35,845 nt of DNA from Paenibacillus cisolokensis (GCF_018403665.1 NZ_BOVJ01000115.1:1-35845); one strand, 5' to 3'. Counted from the first letter of the stretch, positions 8,413 to 16,510 are shown. Notes: generated by a model not told the origin, from the letters alone. Numbers and translations: made by a program.

Positions 8413-9449
8413 TCGCCTTAGTATATGAAGGGCCGCGCCGGATGGAAATTCGCGAGGTGGACGTTCCGTCGCTCGGCGCCGCGGATGTTCTGATCGAAGT
8501 GGCGTATTCGGGCATCTGCGGATCGGAGCTGAGCGGCTACCTCGGCAAGAACAGCTTGCGCAAGCCGCCGCTTATTTTCGGCCACGAGTTTTCGGGACGG
8601 ATCGCCGGACTCGGCGAGGGCGTCGGGGACGTTCGCCCGGAGCTTCGCATCGGCGACCGCGTGACCGCGAATCCGCTTGTAACCTGCGGAACCTGCCGAT
8701 ATTGCGCCGCGGGAGCCGAGCAGCTGTGCACGGACCGCAAGCTGCTTAGCGCGTCGCTTCCCGGAAGCAACGCGAAGTATGTGGCGGTGCCCGCGAGGTT
8801 CGTGTACCGGCTGCCGGACTCCGTCCCGCTGGAGCAGGCGGCGCTGACCGAGCCGATCGCCTGCGCCGCGCGCGCCGCGGATCTCGGACGGGTAACGCCG
8901 GACACCGACGCGCTGATCGTCGGCATGGGCCCGATCGGCATTTTTACGCTGCAGGCGCTGCAGATTCACGGCGCGCGGCGCATTCTGGTCGCCGATACGA
9001 ACGCGGAGCGGCTGGCTTTTGCCCGCGCCATGGGCGCGGAGACGATCAATCCGCTCGAGACGGACACCGTCGAGGCGGTAAAGTTGCTGACGGACGGCGC
9101 AGGCGTCGGCCTTGCGATTGACGCGGTCGGCGCGGCGACGACGCGGAACGCCTGCGTGCACAGCGCCGCCGCGGGCGGGACGGTCGTCTTCGTCGGGCTG
9201 CATGAGGCGGATTCACAGCTCCCCGTCAACCATATCGTGCGCAACGAAATTCATTGCGTCGGCTCGTTCGCTTATGCGTCTTCGCATTTCGAGACGGCGC
9301 TGCAATGGGTCGCGGAAGGCCGGGCCGGACTGTCCGCCGGACTCGTGAAGGCGCCGCTGCGGGACGGACCGGCCTGGTACGAGCGGCTGCTCGGCCAGCC
9401 CGGCGCCGTCGCGAAAGTGCTGCTGACACTGTCGGAGGAGGAGCTATGA
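8409..9449 (+). CDS. Zinc-dependent medium-chain alcohol/polyol dehydrogenase
   Basis: The 346-residue medium-chain dehydrogenase has catalytic zinc ligands in SGICGSEL and GHEFSGRIAGLGEGV, four structural-zinc cysteines in TCGTCRYCAAGAEQLC, and a Rossmann NAD(P) site beginning ALIVGMGPIGIFTLQAL. It resembles sorbitol/galactitol/threonine dehydrogenases. The start is ATG 8409, eight bases after GGAAGGAGGAG and overlapping the galactosidase stop (ATGA); an earlier in-frame ATG at 8382 has a poorer context. In this operon it may oxidise the released sugar or a polyol, but the substrate is not readable from sequence. Confidence 0.9.
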   Translation: MIALVYEGPRRMEIREVDVPSLGAADVLIEVAYSGICGSELSGYLGKNSLRKPPLIFGHEFSGRIAGLGEGVGDVRPELRIGDRVTANPLVTCGTCRYCAAGAEQLCTDRKLLSASLPGSNAKYVAVPARFVYRLPDSVPLEQAALTEPIACAARAADLGRVTPDTDALIVGMGPIGIFTLQALQIHGARRILVADTNAERLAFARAMGAETINPLETDTVEAVKLLTDGAGVGLAIDAVGAATTRNACVHSAAAGGTVVFVGLHEADSQLPVNHIVRNEIHCVGSFAYASSHFETALQWVAEGRAGLSAGLVKAPLRDGPAWYERLLGQPGAVAKVLLTLSEEEL

Positions 9450-10456
9450 ACGGACAAGTGCGAGCGACAACGGATTGGACGTACCGGGGATTTCAAACCG
9501 TCATCCTGGAGAACGAATTGCTGAGGGTCGTCATTCTGCCCGGGCTCGGAGCGAAAATATGGCAGATCACGTACAAGCCGGCGGACAAAGATTTGCTCTG
9601 GCAGCATCCCCGCATCCGGCCGCGGCCAGTTCCGTTCGGCGCGTCGTACGACGATCATTTCTTCGGCGGCTGGGACGAATTGTTTCCGAACGATATTCCG
9701 GAGACGCTGAACGGGGAGCCGGAGCCGGATCACGGCGAAATTTGGTCGCTCCCCTGGGAGTACGAGGTGCGGCGGACGGCGGAGGAAGCCGAGGTGCGCC
9801 TGTGGGTGGAGACGCCGGTTAGCGCATGCCGTATGGAGAAGCGCATCCGGCTGCGCGCCGGGGAAGCGAAGCTGCGGTTCCGTCACCGGCTGACGAATCT
9901 CGGGCGCGGCGGGCTGCCGTACTTGTGGAAGCTTCACGCGGCGGTGAAGGCGGATGCGAACGGACGCATCGACGCGGATGCCGCGTCCGCCTATATCGAA
10001 GATTTCGGTCCGCCGCGCACCGGCCGGACGAAGATGGGCTATGCGTGGCCGTTCGCGGAAGGGGCGGACGGCGCGGTTCACGATATGCGGCGCTGCCTGC
10101 CCGATACGGCAGGCATCAACGAATTTCAATATTTGACGGAGCTGCGCAGCGGCTGGTGCGCTTATACCGACACGGCGTCCGGCATCGGGCTCGGGCTCGC
10201 CTTCGACAAGGACGTGTTCCGCTCCTGCTGGCTGTTTGCGACGTACGGCGGCTGGCGCAATTTGCAGACCGTCATTCTGGAGCCGTGCACAGGGTATCCG
10301 ATCTCGGTGAACGAAGGCGTCGGGGCGGGGACGCATCGGACGCTCCCCGGCGGCGGGACGCTCGAGACCGAAGTGGTCGCGGTCGTGTACGAAGGTCTTC
10401 GGGCCGTGACGTCCATCGACCGCGACGGAACGGTGAAAGGGGAGAGTGACACATGA
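9446..10456 (+). CDS. Galactose mutarotase-like (aldose 1-epimerase superfamily) protein
   Basis: The 336-residue protein has the beta-sandwich pattern of aldose 1-epimerase-like proteins. Visible signs are an opening YRGFQTVILENELLRVVILPGLGAKIWQITYKPADKDLLW, a conserved-looking GGWDELFPND segment, and LPYLWKLHAAV with a candidate active-site His. It may interconvert sugar anomers before oxidation, or bind sugar without catalysis; the family includes many members of unknown activity. ATG 9446 overlaps the dehydrogenase stop and its own stop overlaps the SDR start (ATGA at both ends), so the operon is tightly coupled. Confidence 0.75.
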   Translation: MNGQVRATTDWTYRGFQTVILENELLRVVILPGLGAKIWQITYKPADKDLLWQHPRIRPRPVPFGASYDDHFFGGWDELFPNDIPETLNGEPEPDHGEIWSLPWEYEVRRTAEEAEVRLWVETPVSACRMEKRIRLRAGEAKLRFRHRLTNLGRGGLPYLWKLHAAVKADANGRIDADAASAYIEDFGPPRTGRTKMGYAWPFAEGADGAVHDMRRCLPDTAGINEFQYLTELRSGWCAYTDTASGIGLGLAFDKDVFRSCWLFATYGGWRNLQTVILEPCTGYPISVNEGVGAGTHRTLPGGGTLETEVVAVVYEGLRAVTSIDRDGTVKGESDT

Positions 10457-11229
10457 AAAGATTTCAGGGAAAAACAGTGTTCGTGACGGGCGGCGCCACC
10501 GGCATCGGCTTCGCGACCGCCCGGCGCTTCGCCGAAGAGGGAGCTTCGGTTGCCATTATGGGCCGCCGGGCAAGCGTCGGGGAACAGGCCGCGCACGAAC
10601 TGCGGGCGGCAGGCGGCCGGGCGATCTTCACGAAGGGCGACGTTGCCCGGGAGGAGGACGTCGTCCGCTGCGTTCGGGAAGCGATCGACGTGTTCGGCCG
10701 GATCGACATCCTTGTCAACAACGCGGCGATGTCCGTGCCGGTCGACTTCGTCGCCGCCGACACGGACGAGTGGAAGCCGGTGTTCGACGTCATTGCCTTC
10801 GGCACGTATTACTGCACGCGGACCGTCGCCCGGCATATGATCGAAGCGGGCATCCGGGGCTCGATCGTCAACGTTTCCTCCATCAACGCGTACCGCGCCC
10901 TTCCGGCATCGAGCCATTACAACGCAGCGAAGGGCGCCATGGACCAACTGACGCGCTGCACCGCCGTCGAGCTTGCCCCCTACGGCATCCGCGTCAACGC
11001 CGTCAACCCCGGCTTCGTCGATACGCCGATGTCGGTCGTGGACGGCGAGAACGAGCTGGAGACGGATTGGTTCAAGGACATCTACGTGGAGCGCAGAAAA
11101 ATCCCCCAGGCACGGCCCGGGAGACCGGAAGAGATCGCTTCGGTGATCGCGTTTCTGGCATCGGACGATGCCGCGTACGTATGCGGCGCCACAATTCCGG
11201 TGGACGGCGGCCTGTCGGTAACGTTCTAA
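10453..11229 (+). CDS. Short-chain dehydrogenase/reductase (SDR)
   Basis: The classical SDR of 258 residues has a cofactor motif TGGATGIG (about residues 11-18) and the NNAA motif. Its active-site set is Ser in VNVSSINAY plus Tyr and Lys in SHYNAAKGAMDQL, and it has the C-terminal PVDGG signature. Arg residues after the second strand (MGRRAS) suggest NADP(H), although this is weak. It is the last gene of the sugar operon and probably oxidises a sugar or reduces a keto-sugar intermediate. Its TAA shares two bases with the stop codon of the convergent AraC gene, so no terminator separates them. Confidence 0.9.
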   Translation: MKRFQGKTVFVTGGATGIGFATARRFAEEGASVAIMGRRASVGEQAAHELRAAGGRAIFTKGDVAREEDVVRCVREAIDVFGRIDILVNNAAMSVPVDFVAADTDEWKPVFDVIAFGTYYCTRTVARHMIEAGIRGSIVNVSSINAYRALPASSHYNAAKGAMDQLTRCTAVELAPYGIRVNAVNPGFVDTPMSVVDGENELETDWFKDIYVERRKIPQARPGRPEEIASVIAFLASDDAAYVCGATIPVDGGLSVTF

Positions 11230-12083
11230 TCCGACGGCCGCCGCCACGTTTTCCGGTAGAAGGTCGGGGAGCATCCTTCATGCTGCAGAAACGTGTGCAA
11301 AAACGCATTATAGCTGCCGAAGCCGGAAGCTTCCACGATCTCCCCGATCGTCCGGTCCGAGTGCAGCAGCTGGTGTTTGGCATGGCCGAGCCGGATTTTC
11401 GTCAAATATTCCTTCGGGGAGAACCCGTAATACCGCTTGAACTGGCGGATGAAATGGTAATAGCTGAGGCCCGCCGCCCGGGCCGCCTGATGGATGTCGG
11501 CCGCTTCGGCGAACCGTTCCTCAAGATATTGGCGTCCGCGCTCCAGTGCGGACGGCGGCTCGCCGCCGCGTTCGGCCGGCCGCGACCGGTCGCGCAGCAG
11601 CACCTGCATCAGCAGCTCGTATAAGAGTCCCGACAGGACGGGCTCGTTCTCGGGGCGGTCGGTCCCCATTTCCTCCAGCACGCTCCGCAGCACCGCCGCG
11701 TACCGCTCCTCGCCCCGGTTCGTTCGCGGCAGCAGCACGTACGGCGCGCCGAACCAGGCCTGCCACTGGTCATCCAGCCCGCTGCCGTGAAAGACGACGT
11801 ACATCATCTCGTACGGGTCGTCCGGGTCGGCGCGGTACGCATGCGGATGCCTCATGTTGTAGACGAGGCCGTCGCCCGGCTCCAGGTCGAACCAATCGTC
11901 CCTGTAACGGAAACGGCCTTTGCCCTTCGTAATGTAAATCATCTCGTAAGCGTTGTAGCTTTCCCGCTCGAACGCGAAGGTCGGCGGCGTCTGCTGAACG
12001 CCGCCGATCAAGGCGTAATAGAGCCGGGAGCGGGCGAACCCGCTCGGCGATAGCACATATTCGAAGTCGCCGGAAGGAATCAT
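11226..12083 (-). CDS. AraC family transcriptional regulator
   Basis: The 285-residue regulator has an N-terminal cupin-like sugar-sensing domain (WFDLEPGDGLVYNMRHPHAYRADPDDPYEMMYVVFHG) and a C-terminal double helix-turn-helix (about residues 185-285). The latter includes AARAAGLSYYHFIRQFKRYYGFSPKEYLTKIRLGHAKHQLL and IGEIVEASGFGSYNAFLHTFLQHEGCSPTFYRK. The start is ATG at 12083, which overlaps the PhyH stop; the frame is open further upstream but that extension lies inside the PhyH gene. It probably regulates the PhyH-AraC operon through the repeats at 12962-12988 and could also act on nearby sugar genes. Confidence 0.9.
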   Translation of the reverse strand: MIPSGDFEYVLSPSGFARSRLYYALIGGVQQTPPTFAFERESYNAYEMIYITKGKGRFRYRDDWFDLEPGDGLVYNMRHPHAYRADPDDPYEMMYVVFHGSGLDDQWQAWFGAPYVLLPRTNRGEERYAAVLRSVLEEMGTDRPENEPVLSGLLYELLMQVLLRDRSRPAERGGEPPSALERGRQYLEERFAEAADIHQAARAAGLSYYHFIRQFKRYYGFSPKEYLTKIRLGHAKHQLLHSDRTIGEIVEASGFGSYNAFLHTFLQHEGCSPTFYRKTWRRPSD

Positions 12084-12880
12084 GTGGCGGACGCCGCCGA
12101 CTCCGGCTCGGACTCGAACGCTTTCGGGTCCGATACCCATGGATGAACGCCCAGCAGCATCTTGCGCAGATTGGTCGTTGCCTTCGCGCGAAGCGCCTCG
12201 CTCGGCTCGTAACCCGGCCATGTGCGGACGAAGGGCGGCGCGTAGTTGTAAATGAGCGTGCGGCGGACGCGGTCGGAGTAGTTGTTCAGCGCCGAGTGGT
12301 ACAAATAGCCGTGGAAGGCGACCGCGGTCCCTTTCTTCACCGTCATCCGGACATGTCCCGGCATATCCTCCTGCCGCTCGACCTTCGGCAGCTGGTCATT
12401 GGACATATGCACACTGCCCGGCAGGAAGGCCAAACAGCCGCCGTCGTAATCGACGTCCGACAGGAAGTAGAACACTTTCACCATGAAAGGTACCGGTTTT
12501 TCGTTGACGACGAGCCAGCTTCCGGTATCGCGGTGCCAGTTCGTATGCGCTTCCCGCTTCGGCGGTTTCAGCATCGCGTCGTTGTCGATCATGACGAACG
12601 AATCGCCGATCAGATCGCGCATGATCGACATCATTCTCGGATGCTCCATCAGCTCGAGGAACGCATCGTCATGCTCGATAATTCCGCAAATTTGCTCCAC
12701 ATGATTTAATTGTCCGAGCTCCGGGTTGGCCCCGCCGCTCGCTCTCCACCGGGCGAACGCCTCATCCATTTTCGCATTGTAGCGGTCGCACTCTTCCGGG
12801 GTCAAAAACCCTTCCAGCACCAAATATCCGTCGTGATGCCACGCCATATATTGCTCTTCCGTCAGTCCGTGTAACCGCAT
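12080..12880 (-). CDS. Phytanoyl-CoA dioxygenase (PhyH) family Fe(II)/2-oxoglutarate oxygenase
   Basis: The 266-residue protein begins MRLHGLTEEQYMAWHHDGYLVLEGFLTPEEC, the usual PhyH opening. The facial triad appears as HRD in NWHRDTG and the distal His in LYHSALNNYSDRVRRTLIYNY, with the Arg that would hold 2-oxoglutarate close by. Bacterial members hydroxylate diverse small molecules, and the substrate here is unknown. A GGAGGG site precedes the ATG. It forms a two-gene operon with the AraC regulator, a pairing that suggests the oxygenase acts on the compound sensed by that regulator (inference). Confidence 0.88.
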   Translation of the reverse strand: MRLHGLTEEQYMAWHHDGYLVLEGFLTPEECDRYNAKMDEAFARWRASGGANPELGQLNHVEQICGIIEHDDAFLELMEHPRMMSIMRDLIGDSFVMIDNDAMLKPPKREAHTNWHRDTGSWLVVNEKPVPFMVKVFYFLSDVDYDGGCLAFLPGSVHMSNDQLPKVERQEDMPGHVRMTVKKGTAVAFHGYLYHSALNNYSDRVRRTLIYNYAPPFVRTWPGYEPSEALRAKATTNLRKMLLGVHPWVSDPKAFESEPESAASAT

Positions 12881-12961
12881 TCCAAATCCCTCCTGAAAAA
12901 ACTGATTTCATTTGATTTACTTTGATTTTATCGGAGAAATCTGACGGCTGAAAGATGAATT

Positions 12962-12988
12962 GTTGCTTATTATACACTAAAAGTTGCT
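12962..12988 (-). promoter_or_regulatory. Promoter of phyH-araC with direct repeats spaced 21 bp
   Basis: On the minus strand a -10 TATAAT (12974-12969) is flanked by two AGCAAC repeats (12988-12983 and 12967-12962) whose starts are exactly 21 bp apart. AraC-family proteins typically bind direct repeats about 21 bp apart, so this is a good site for autoregulation. The -35 region is AT-rich without a clear TTGACA, consistent with dependence on an activator. Confidence 0.5.
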
Positions 12989-13172
12989 GTTTATTACACG
13001 GAATTCTGGGTCCGGTCTTCCGGCCGTTAGAGCAGGACGGTTTTATCCGCTGAAGGAAAAATGGCCCGCAATAATGATACCGTTCCAATGTCATGGTAAA
13101 GACGATGTCCGGCCTCTCTTACCAATCCGGATGTATCGGCCGATCTCGGTTTCCGGCCGGGCAACGATCCGG

Positions 13173-13178
13173 TATAAT
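13173..13178 (+). promoter_or_regulatory. -10 element before the Sir2 gene
   Basis: A perfect TATAAT lies 27 bp before the ATG at 13206; 17 bp upstream there is only a weak -35 (TTTCCG). The region 12881-13172 otherwise shows only the divergent phyH promoter. Confidence 0.45.
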
Positions 13179-13205
13179 GATCTGTAAGCGAGGTGAGGTT
13201 TGGCC

Positions 13206-13946
13206 ATGAGCGCGGAACGGCTGCGGCAAATGATCGATCGGAGCGATCGTATCGTCTTTTTCGGCGGAGCGGGAACGTCGACGGAAAGCGGCATTCCCGA
13301 TTTTCGCTCGGCGGATGGGCTGTATAACACATCGGACGGCGGGGCATACGCGCCGGAGGAAATATTGAGCCGGGACTTTTTCTACCGGCATCCGGAGGAA
13401 TTTTACCGTTTCTACAAGACGCGCATGCTTTATCCCGACGCGGCGCCGAATGCCGCGCATTACGCGTTGGCGGAACTGGAGCGGCAAGGGCGGCTGAAGG
13501 CCGTCATTACCCAAAATATCGACGGCTTGCATCAGAAGGCCGGCAGCCGCAATGTGCTCGAGCTGCACGGCTCGGTGCTGCGCAACTATTGCATCGATTG
13601 CCGGGAGCTGTATACGCTGGCGGAGGTGATCGGATCGGCGGAGACGGTTCCGAAATGCCGGACTTGCGGCGGCATCGTCAAGCCGGACGTCGTCCTGTAC
13701 CAGGAATCGCTCGATACCGATCTGCTGGAGCGGGCGGTCCGCTATATTGCGCAGGCCGACATGTTGATCGTTGCCGGCACATCGCTCACGGTACAGCCGG
13801 CAGCCGGTCTGATCCGGTATTACCGCGGAGACCGGTTCGTACTCTTGAACCGCGGCGAAACGCCGGCCGACCGTTGGGCCGACGTTCTGATCCGCGGCAG
13901 CATCGCCGAAGTGTTCGCCGGGCTTGGGCTTGGCCGAGAGGAATGA
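13206..13946 (+). CDS. Sir2 family NAD-dependent protein deacylase
   Basis: The 246-residue sirtuin contains GGAGTSTESGIPDFRSADGLY (NAD-binding, about 20-40), TQNIDGLHQKAG (about 102-113) and catalytic His121 in LELHGS. Zinc-ribbon cysteines are 129 and 132 (YCIDC) and 151 and 154 (KCRTC), followed by GGIVKPDVVLYQESL and GTSLTVQPAAGLI. It removes acyl groups from lysines in an NAD-dependent reaction. The ATG at 13206 is preferred over the in-frame TTG at 13200 because AGGTGAGG lies eight bases before it. A small ORF and an acetyltransferase gene follow on the same strand. Confidence 0.95.
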   Translation: MSAERLRQMIDRSDRIVFFGGAGTSTESGIPDFRSADGLYNTSDGGAYAPEEILSRDFFYRHPEEFYRFYKTRMLYPDAAPNAAHYALAELERQGRLKAVITQNIDGLHQKAGSRNVLELHGSVLRNYCIDCRELYTLAEVIGSAETVPKCRTCGGIVKPDVVLYQESLDTDLLERAVRYIAQADMLIVAGTSLTVQPAAGLIRYYRGDRFVLLNRGETPADRWADVLIRGSIAEVFAGLGLGREE

Positions 13947-13954
13947 TCCGATGA

Positions 13955-14191
13955 GTGGCGGTCGTTCGGGCTGCCGGAAATGCTGCATTGCGGGAGCGCA
14001 TTCGCAGGAATACGGAGCTGGTGAAGCGGGTACGCGTCAGGCTGCATTTTTACGGGGTTATGGAGTTGGAGGAAGCGGTGCAGCTTCTGCGCCGATACAT
14101 CGGCGGTTTACCGAACGAATTCGCATTGATCGAAGCGCTGATTAAAGCTTCCAATGCTGATTATTCTGCGGGCGGTCTTAAAGTGACATAA
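13955..14191 (+). CDS. Small hypothetical protein, uncertain
   Basis: A 78-residue frame from GTG 13955 lies between the sirtuin (8 bp away) and the N-acetyltransferase (27 bp away). The central part, ERIRRNTELVKRVRVRLHFYGVMELEEAVQLLRRYIGG and the following helix-like FALIEALIKAS, looks like real protein with an amphipathic pattern. I recognise no family. The start is weak: AGAGGA is 13 bases upstream, and the first ten codons are less convincing. Its position and direction suggest co-transcription with its neighbours. It could also be a chance frame. Confidence 0.45.
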   Translation: MAVVRAAGNAALRERIRRNTELVKRVRVRLHFYGVMELEEAVQLLRRYIGGLPNEFALIEALIKASNADYSAGGLKVT

Positions 14192-14218
14192 CGTGTTTCA
14201 ATAAGGAGAGGAGACGTT

Positions 14219-15007
14219 ATGAAGGACGATCGGTCAACCGATTTGAAGCCCGAAGTGCGGGCTTATTTGGAGCGTATCGGGTATTCCGGTCCGCTGGACG
14301 GCAGCGCCGCGGCGCTGGCCGGGCTGCAGGAAGCTCATCTTCACGCCGTGCCTTATGAAAATCTCGATATTTTGCGGGGCATCCCGCTGTCGCTCGATGT
14401 GCCGAAGCTGTACGACAAAATCGTCGTTCGCCGGCGGGGCGGCTACTGCTTCGAATTGAACGCCCTGTTCGGCTGGCTGCTGCGGGAGCTGGGATATGCG
14501 GTGACCGACTACATGGCCCGTTTCTGGCGCGACGAACCCGATCCGCCGCCGAAACGGCGGCATCACGTCCTGAGCGTCGAGGCGGAAGGCGCGTTATGGC
14601 TGTGCGATGTCGGCGTGGGCGGCATCGTGCCAAGACGCCCCGTGCGCATCGCCGAAGGGATCGAGCAGCAGCAGGGCGACGAATGCTACCGGCTGGAGCG
14701 CGACGAATATTTCGGGTGGATGCTGTGCGAGCGCAAGCATGGCGGGTGGAGCCGCCTTTATTCGTTCACCGAAGAACCGCAGCTGCCCAAAGATTACATC
14801 ATGGCGACGTATTGGTGCGAGAACGCCCCGGATTCCATCTTCACCCGCGAGGCGATGATCGCCATTCGCACCGCCGACGGGCGAAATACGGTGGTCGGAC
14901 GGGAGTTCCGGATTTTCGCGGGGGACGGCGTGCAAACGTTCGTGCCGCAGACGGAAACGGAGTATCGGGACGCGCTGAAACGGTATTTCGGCATCGAACT
15001 GGAATAA
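14219..15007 (+). CDS. Arylamine N-acetyltransferase family protein
   Basis: The 262-residue protein matches the NAT fold in length. The catalytic triad is visible: Cys77 in RRGGYCFELN, His115/116 in RRHHVLSV and Asp130 in LCDVGVGG. The opening ERIGYSGPLDGSAAALAGLQEAHLHAVPYENLDI is also typical. NATs move an acetyl group from acetyl-CoA to arylamines or hydrazines, and some family members act in secondary metabolism. GGAGAGGAG precedes the ATG. A clear Rho-independent terminator follows at 15019-15052. Confidence 0.92.
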   Translation: MKDDRSTDLKPEVRAYLERIGYSGPLDGSAAALAGLQEAHLHAVPYENLDILRGIPLSLDVPKLYDKIVVRRRGGYCFELNALFGWLLRELGYAVTDYMARFWRDEPDPPPKRRHHVLSVEAEGALWLCDVGVGGIVPRRPVRIAEGIEQQQGDECYRLERDEYFGWMLCERKHGGWSRLYSFTEEPQLPKDYIMATYWCENAPDSIFTREAMIAIRTADGRNTVVGREFRIFAGDGVQTFVPQTETEYRDALKRYFGIELE

Positions 15008-15018
15008 TGAAAATTCAG

Positions 15019-15052
15019 AGCGGGAGCACCGGGGCAGGGACTCCTGCTTTTT
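15019..15052 (+). terminator. Rho-independent terminator after the N-acetyltransferase gene
   Basis: AGCGGGAG (15019-15026) pairs with CTCCTGCT (15041-15048), one G-U pair, followed by a run of five T (15048-15052). Its right arm and loop end (CAGGGACTCCTG) also occur in the terminator at 26802-26831. Confidence 0.8.
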
Positions 15053-15054
15053 AT

Positions 15055-15100
15055 GTACGCCCAGCATGGACGTCATCTTCAGGGTGGGGTGCGAGAACGG
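15055..15100 (+). mobile_element. Group IIC-like intron 5' remnant
   Basis: The stretch opens GTACGCCCAGCATGG and continues with CGTCATCTTCAGGGTG. This resembles the 5' end of group IIC introns such as the Oceanobacillus iheyensis intron (recalled as GUGUGCCCGGCAUGG, then CUAUAGGGUG). The same opening occurs at 35829. It begins two bases after a terminator T run, the site preference of class C introns. No domain V, intron-encoded protein or 3' end is visible here, so it is a truncated remnant; the right boundary is approximate. From about 15100 to 15310 I see nothing else recognisable. Confidence 0.5.
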
Positions 15101-15310
15101 GGTCCGGCCGCCCCTCCTGCTCGATTCCGCAGTCCCAAGCGTTGACGGATGAATGGAGATGACGGTTGAATGGACGCATCGGCGCCGTATTCGCCGGTTT
15201 TTTCGAAGGGAGGCATATTAGGCGGCAGCGAAATTTGCATCCGGATCAGGCAGGGTTCCGGCAGCTATTCATCGAATGTTTGAGCAGCGACGGATGAAAG
15301 CGAGGTTGAG

Positions 15311-16300
15311 ATGAGGATGAAGAAACTGCGGTGGGGCGTATTGGGGACCGGACATATTATCGGCAAGGGGGGAGCGGCGCTCAAGCAGGCCGGCAACGGA
15401 GAATGGCTCGGCGTGGCCGGGCGGAATGCGGAGAACGGGCGGAATGCCGCCGAACGGTTCGGCGTGCCCCGCGCGTATGCCGGTTACCGTGAACTGCTGG
15501 ACGATCCCGATATCGATGCGGTATATATCGCGCTGCTCAACCATTTGCATGCCGAGTGGGCGTTGGCTGCCATAAAAGCGGGCAAGCACGTGCTGCTCGA
15601 GAAGCCGTTCGCGCTATCGGCCGGGGAGGCGGCGGCGATCGTCCGGGCGGCGCGCGACCGCGGCGTTCATGTGGAGGAAGCGTTCGTATGGCGCCACCAG
15701 GAAGGACACGCCTTCGTCCGGGACGCGATCGCGGCCGGCGCGATCGGCGAGCCCGTGCTGTTCAAAGGGCATTTCTCGTTTCAAGCGCAGGAGCGGAGCA
15801 CGCGGCTCGTCGCGGAATGGGGCGGCGGCGCGCTGTATGATATCGGATGCTATCTGGTGGCCTGGAGCCGCTATCAGTTCGGGCAAGAACCGGAGTGGGC
15901 CGATTGCCGCCTGATCCGAAGCGGAGAGCAGGGCGTCGACCGGAAATTTGCGGCGATGCTGGCATTCCCGAACGGCAGGACGGCCCAATTGTTCGGAGCG
16001 CTGGATATGCCGTACGGCTGCGGTTACGAAATAAGGGGGACGGAGGGTAAAGTCGAACTGGCAAGCTCTTCCGATGCGCAGACAGTTACGCATCGAGTGT
16101 CGGTGAACGGGGAGACGCGCGATTTCACCACCGACCGGGTGACGCCGTTCCGGCTGCAGGCGGAACGGTTCGCGGAGCGCGTGCTTCGCGGAGAGCTGCT
16201 GCCGGACGACGGACAGTCCATCCTGACGCAGGCCCGGGCGATGGATGCGCTGTTCGCATCGGATAAAGCCGGCGCCCGCGTGAAGGTAGCCGTCAAGTAG
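15311..16300 (+). CDS. Gfo/Idh/MocA family NAD(P)-dependent oxidoreductase
   Basis: The 329-residue protein has an N-terminal Rossmann domain (KLRWGVLGTGHIIGKGGAALKQAG), the signature LLEKPFALSAGEAA with the catalytic-type Lys of EKP at about residue 98, and a C-terminal domain containing WGGGALYDIGCYLV. The family oxidises or reduces sugars and inositols, and the substrate here is not assignable. ATG 15311 is used; ATG 15317 in the same frame is an alternative. It appears to be a single-gene unit closed by the hairpin at 16321-16362. Confidence 0.92.
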   Translation: MRMKKLRWGVLGTGHIIGKGGAALKQAGNGEWLGVAGRNAENGRNAAERFGVPRAYAGYRELLDDPDIDAVYIALLNHLHAEWALAAIKAGKHVLLEKPFALSAGEAAAIVRAARDRGVHVEEAFVWRHQEGHAFVRDAIAAGAIGEPVLFKGHFSFQAQERSTRLVAEWGGGALYDIGCYLVAWSRYQFGQEPEWADCRLIRSGEQGVDRKFAAMLAFPNGRTAQLFGALDMPYGCGYEIRGTEGKVELASSSDAQTVTHRVSVNGETRDFTTDRVTPFRLQAERFAERVLRGELLPDDGQSILTQARAMDALFASDKAGARVKVAVK

Positions 16301-16320
16301 AACGGGCCGTTCCCGGCGGA

Positions 16321-16362
16321 TGAAGTGCCGAACAAGTCCCGGATGGCTTGTCCGGCACTTCA
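16321..16362 (+). terminator. Long hairpin after the Gfo/Idh/MocA gene
   Basis: TGAAGTGCCGAACAAG (16321-16336) pairs with CTTGTCCGGCACTTCA (16347-16362), a 16-bp stem with one A-C mismatch and a 10-nt loop. No T run follows, so termination efficiency is uncertain. Confidence 0.55.
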
Positions 16363-16481
16363 TGAAACTATCGTGTTCAGCGTTTCGTGCGAAATGTTCG
16401 GATTATTCCAGGAATAAGCTGTTTTTATCATGATTATATTTGTTTTATCCATTAAAACACGAACATTAGGCATAGGATATA

Positions 16482-16510
16482 TTGACTTATTCGTGATTAT
16501 TCATTACAAT
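16482..16510 (+). promoter_or_regulatory. Sigma-A promoter of the riboswitch-controlled gene
   Basis: TTGACT (16482-16487), a 17-bp spacer and TACAAT (16505-16510) lie in an AT-rich region 40 bp before the aptamer. Expected start is near 16517. Confidence 0.75.
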
